From the NCBI GenBank assembly GCA_021159825.1, contig JAGHDR010000178.1, positions 1 to 7,935 of the forward strand: 7,935 nt of DNA. Direction: 5' to 3'. The DNA is from Deltaproteobacteria bacterium. GTDB taxonomy: Bacteria; Desulfobacterota; DSM-4660; Desulfatiglandales; Desulfatiglandaceae. Position numbers and translations under genes: made by a program. Numbering within the stretch: position 1 is the stretch's first letter; each line of letters starts with the position of its first letter. This document shows, piece after piece, positions 5,453-7,935 of the stretch. The notes below the pieces were generated by a model. The model saw only the letters and a program-made list of their open reading frames with translations. It ran no database searches and was not told the origin of the DNA.

Positions 5453-5878
5453 ATGCAACACGTACTGAAAAATGCAATCGCCCTTCTGGGTATTCTGGCC
5501 CTCCTGGCAGGATGTTCATTTTCCTATTCCAGCGGCGCTTCCAGTGATTCGAGTAAATCCAGTTCAGCCCCATCCGGCGCATCGGAATCAGACCCGAAGG
5601 ATGCAAAAAAAAGCTTTATGAGTGATGTCGGCGCTTACACAACCAGTGCCGCAAAAGGCGGTGACGCTCAAGCCTATCTGCGGGAGTTGGGCAGTATTGC
5701 TGAGCAGCACGGCATCACCGATTGGGAACGGGACACAGCCACATACAATGCCATCGGCACCGGCCTGAGACGGGCCGGCATCAGTCGGGATGAAGTCAAA
5801 AATGTTTATTTCATCCAAGCCCTTGCGGCAAAAGAAAAAAACGCCCTTGTTCTCATTCTTGAGAGTTATCAACCTTGA
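5453..5878 (+). CDS. Small serine-rich putative outer-membrane lipoprotein
   Basis: This 141-residue protein has a textbook lipoprotein signal: MQHVLKN, a hydrophobic core (8-17) and lipobox LAGC with Cys21. The residue after Cys is Ser, so retention in the inner membrane is not expected and the outer membrane is likely. Residues 22-47 are a Ser/Gly/Ala tether, followed by a compact mostly helical domain (about 50-140) with SDVGAYTTSAAKGGD, AYLRELGSIAEQHGITDWE and a final helix. This pattern recalls the unnamed 'putative lipoprotein' families with a Ser-rich start and an '...IAE.HGI..WE...' core seen in other proteobacteria; no function is known to me. ATG 5453 is chosen over the upstream TTG 5372 because AAAGGAG lies seven bases before it and the TTG is part of the promoter. 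It is followed 66 bases later by the DUF4105 gene on the same strand, probably in one operon. Confidence 0.8.
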   Translation: MQHVLKNAIALLGILALLAGCSFSYSSGASSDSSKSSSAPSGASESDPKDAKKSFMSDVGAYTTSAAKGGDAQAYLRELGSIAEQHGITDWERDTATYNAIGTGLRRAGISRDEVKNVYFIQALAAKEKNALVLILESYQP

Positions 5879-5883
5879 AATTG

Positions 5884-5928
5884 GAAATTTGGTAACCCAT
5901 TTACGTGCATTGTGTTTTTCCAAATTTC
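5884..5928 (+). repeat. Inverted repeat between the lipoprotein and DUF4105 genes
   Basis: GAAATTTGG (5884-5892) pairs perfectly with CCAAATTTC (5920-5928) across a 27-base loop. There is no following T-run and the stem is AT-rich, so it is a poor intrinsic terminator; it could be an RNA processing or translation-control hairpin ahead of the DUF4105 start at 5945. Confidence 0.3.
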
Positions 5929-5944
5929 AAATCCCACTGCCAAG

Positions 5945-7885
5945 ATGCGTGTATTCCGAAGATCTACCCTTTTTATAGGGATCTTCCTAATTCAGCTGAC
6001 GTCTTTCCCTCGGCCGGTTCCGGCGGAGGGAGAGACATCAGCCCTTCCACCACCCTTTCAATTCATCTACATTGATGCCAATGTGGGCGGCTCAAGCGGC
6101 GGACACAGCGCCTTGCGCATCAACAACACCGTCTATCATTTTCAATATTTTCCCGATGGGCTGTTCAAACTGGTTCGAGAACGATGGCCCTATTTCCGGT
6201 ATATCTATAACGACCTGGAAAACCGAACACTTTATGTGGCCCACATTCATATTGAAAACCGCGATCTTCAGACGCTTCAAGAGCACCTGGACCGATACTA
6301 TCTGATTCAGAAAGCCCATATGTCGCGCCTGGGCGAACTGTCTGCGGACACCCAACTCCTGAATGATCTGAGCCGTGGCCATTTCCGGATGTCCGTCAAT
6401 GGCGCGGGGCTATTTTCCTTTGACAGCCCCTCCGATGAGATCAGCACCCAACTTCGATCCGCGGTTATCGATACCTATGGAGAAAAATATTTAGAACGTA
6501 CCATGGAAACCCTGGACAGGGACCTGTCGAAAATACCCCTTGTGGTCTCCAGCGTGGAACCGATTAACATCAACCATGACGTCTATCCGCCTCCAGTAAA
6601 GAGTTTATCAAAAGAATATGCGGAAAACCGGCTTAAACGGACTGCCCTGTGGGCTTTAGACCGGGCGTTGCCCGTCCGGGAAACCGAATTGACGGACATG
6701 AACCACTTCATTCGTCCCGGTGACCGGAAGGGATTGACAAAAAATGAGCGAAACAAACTTTCAGCCTATGCTGAAACCCTTAAGTCATCCGTGATCCATC
6801 TGCCGGCTTCCAGCCGGCCTGACTGGGGATATCCTTTACTTTTGGCCAATGCCAGATATCAGGCGGTCATGTGGTCCCTCAAACGAAACCGGCTCTATCT
6901 ATTGGACCCTTTTTCGGAGTCCGCAAAATCCGTCCCCCCCCAAACATTCGAGGAAGACCCCACCGTAACCGCAAAGTTGGCTGATCGTGCTTGGCGAAAA
7001 TACCGGGATATCAGCCGAAGTACCTTTGCCGGTCAATCCGTGGATAAGCGGGCCCCGGATGAACGGACCTATAATCGATTGGAGGAGGGTGCCGGGCGTT
7101 TTGCCGAGTTGGAAAAGGGACGTTTGACCGGAGACACCATTCGGGTTGCCTACGGTAGACTCATACCCTCCCGTTCGGGCATGACCCCCCTGCCCGCCCC
7201 CAATCTTTCTCGACAAACCATCAACCAATCACTGAGCAAAGCCCGCCTGAACCGGGACATCTATAATGATCAATTGAAGCGGTGCTACCCGTATAACCTG
7301 ATCAACACCAATTGTGCCACCGAACTCATTCGGAATATCAATGCCCCATTTCAAAGCCAAAAACGGGCTACCAAAGCGCTGGGGAGAATCGTGCCGGGTA
7401 AAGATTTTGGATTTATCCCTTTCCGCCTGTTTGGCCTTGTGAAAGAGCGTTTTCGGATCACTAAAGTTGATGTGTTTCCCGGTTACAGAAAACGGATGCT
7501 GTTGCATGCGGCGCAAAATGAACCCGAAAACACGAGCCTCTACTTTCGTGAATGCAACACCCTGACCTCTACCCTCTATCCTGGTGTGGCAGGGGATACA
7601 CCTTTTCTTTTTTTCACCGATGATGTGGTTTGGATTCGCCCCGTCTATGGGGCCATCAACGGGGCTTACGGTTTGATTGCCGCAGCTCTAGGCATTTTCA
7701 CCCTGCCTCTGGATGGCGGTGATTTATCCCTGGCAGGCCTTAAAGGGACCCTGTACAGCCTGCCTGAGCTTTTTTTCTTTAACATCCGAAAGGGAAGTTT
7801 CAATTATGTGGATGACCCTGCCGATTCAGAAACTGAAACATTGGAACGATCTGCCCCGGCATTTGATCGGCACGTATATCCGTAA
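5945..7885 (+). CDS. Exported DUF4105-family protein, permuted papain/LRAT-like fold
   Basis: From ATG 5945 the protein has 646 residues and a signal sequence (MRVFRRS, hydrophobic 8-20, probable cut after VPA near residue 27). An N-terminal domain (about 38-130) carries SSGGHSALRINNTVYHFQY with His54, matching the GHSALR start of DUF4105. A long central helical region follows. Near the C-terminus is YPYNLINTNCATELIRNI with Cys457, matching the 'NC-T' motif of the family. His first, then Asn-Cys, is the order of circularly permuted NlpC/P60-LRAT-YiiX-like enzymes, so a cysteine hydrolase or acyltransferase in the periplasm is a reasonable inference. Residues about 565-589 (INGAYGLIAAALGIFTLPL) form a likely membrane anchor. 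Neither ATG 5945 nor GTG 5912 (11 codons longer) has a clear ribosome site; ATG gives the better signal. Substrate unknown. It follows the lipoprotein in the same unit. Confidence 0.75.
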   Translation: MRVFRRSTLFIGIFLIQLTSFPRPVPAEGETSALPPPFQFIYIDANVGGSSGGHSALRINNTVYHFQYFPDGLFKLVRERWPYFRYIYNDLENRTLYVAHIHIENRDLQTLQEHLDRYYLIQKAHMSRLGELSADTQLLNDLSRGHFRMSVNGAGLFSFDSPSDEISTQLRSAVIDTYGEKYLERTMETLDRDLSKIPLVVSSVEPININHDVYPPPVKSLSKEYAENRLKRTALWALDRALPVRETELTDMNHFIRPGDRKGLTKNERNKLSAYAETLKSSVIHLPASSRPDWGYPLLLANARYQAVMWSLKRNRLYLLDPFSESAKSVPPQTFEEDPTVTAKLADRAWRKYRDISRSTFAGQSVDKRAPDERTYNRLEEGAGRFAELEKGRLTGDTIRVAYGRLIPSRSGMTPLPAPNLSRQTINQSLSKARLNRDIYNDQLKRCYPYNLINTNCATELIRNINAPFQSQKRATKALGRIVPGKDFGFIPFRLFGLVKERFRITKVDVFPGYRKRMLLHAAQNEPENTSLYFRECNTLTSTLYPGVAGDTPFLFFTDDVVWIRPVYGAINGAYGLIAAALGIFTLPLDGGDLSLAGLKGTLYSLPELFFFNIRKGSFNYVDDPADSETETLERSAPAFDRHVYP

Positions 7886-7935
7886 AACGATATCAACAAC
7901 ACTGGATACTCGACATAAGCCCAAGCGCAAACAGC

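Noticed and set aside
7886..7935. Sequence after the DUF4105 gene
   Set aside because: Fifty bases with no clear terminator, gene start or repeat.

Overview
The window looks like a chromosomal segment of a Gram-negative, sulfate-reducer-like deltaproteobacterium (Desulfobacterota). This is an inference from gene content and style: a CcsA-like/ResB-like pair of the system II cytochrome c maturation type, a helix-turn-helix plus MoeA-like periplasmic-binding-fold regulator, Sec- and lipobox-bearing envelope proteins, a diadenylate cyclase in a Gram-negative setting, and moderate GC content. No rRNA, tRNA, CRISPR array, integrase or transposase was seen.

Layout. (1) Positions 1-785, minus strand: an eight-segment CcsA-like membrane protein, overlapped by ATGA with the first codons of a probable ResB-like gene that leaves the window. 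(2) Positions 786-1036: a divergent control region with one good promoter on each strand and three phased ATAAC repeats. (3) Positions 1037-1954, plus strand: an HTH/PBP-fold one-component regulator. (4) Positions 2022-4582, minus strand: a tight three-gene operon read from 4582 downwards. It encodes a secreted DUF2914 protein, a diadenylate cyclase fused to YbbR domains (CdaA and CdaR in one chain), and a cysteine-rich SLT-type lytic transglycosylase lipoprotein. It has its own promoter and a palindromic leader. (5) Positions 4700-5371: a decayed zone with the last part of a PLP-dependent D-cysteine desulfhydrase/ACC deaminase-like gene and a frameshifted gene of unknown family. (6) Positions 5372-7885, plus strand: a strong promoter, a Ser-rich lipoprotein and a DUF4105 protein with a permuted papain/LRAT-like His...Asn-Cys arrangement.

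How it may work together. The most interesting unit is the minus-strand operon. In Firmicutes, CdaA (c-di-AMP synthesis) and its membrane regulator CdaR are separate proteins encoded beside the peptidoglycan-precursor gene glmM. Here cyclase and regulator form one polypeptide with the sensor part predicted in the periplasm. It is co-transcribed with a secreted DUF2914 protein and a peptidoglycan-cleaving lipoprotein. This suggests an envelope-sensing c-di-AMP module in a diderm. The lipoprotein-DUF4105 pair is a second, separate envelope unit whose function is unknown.
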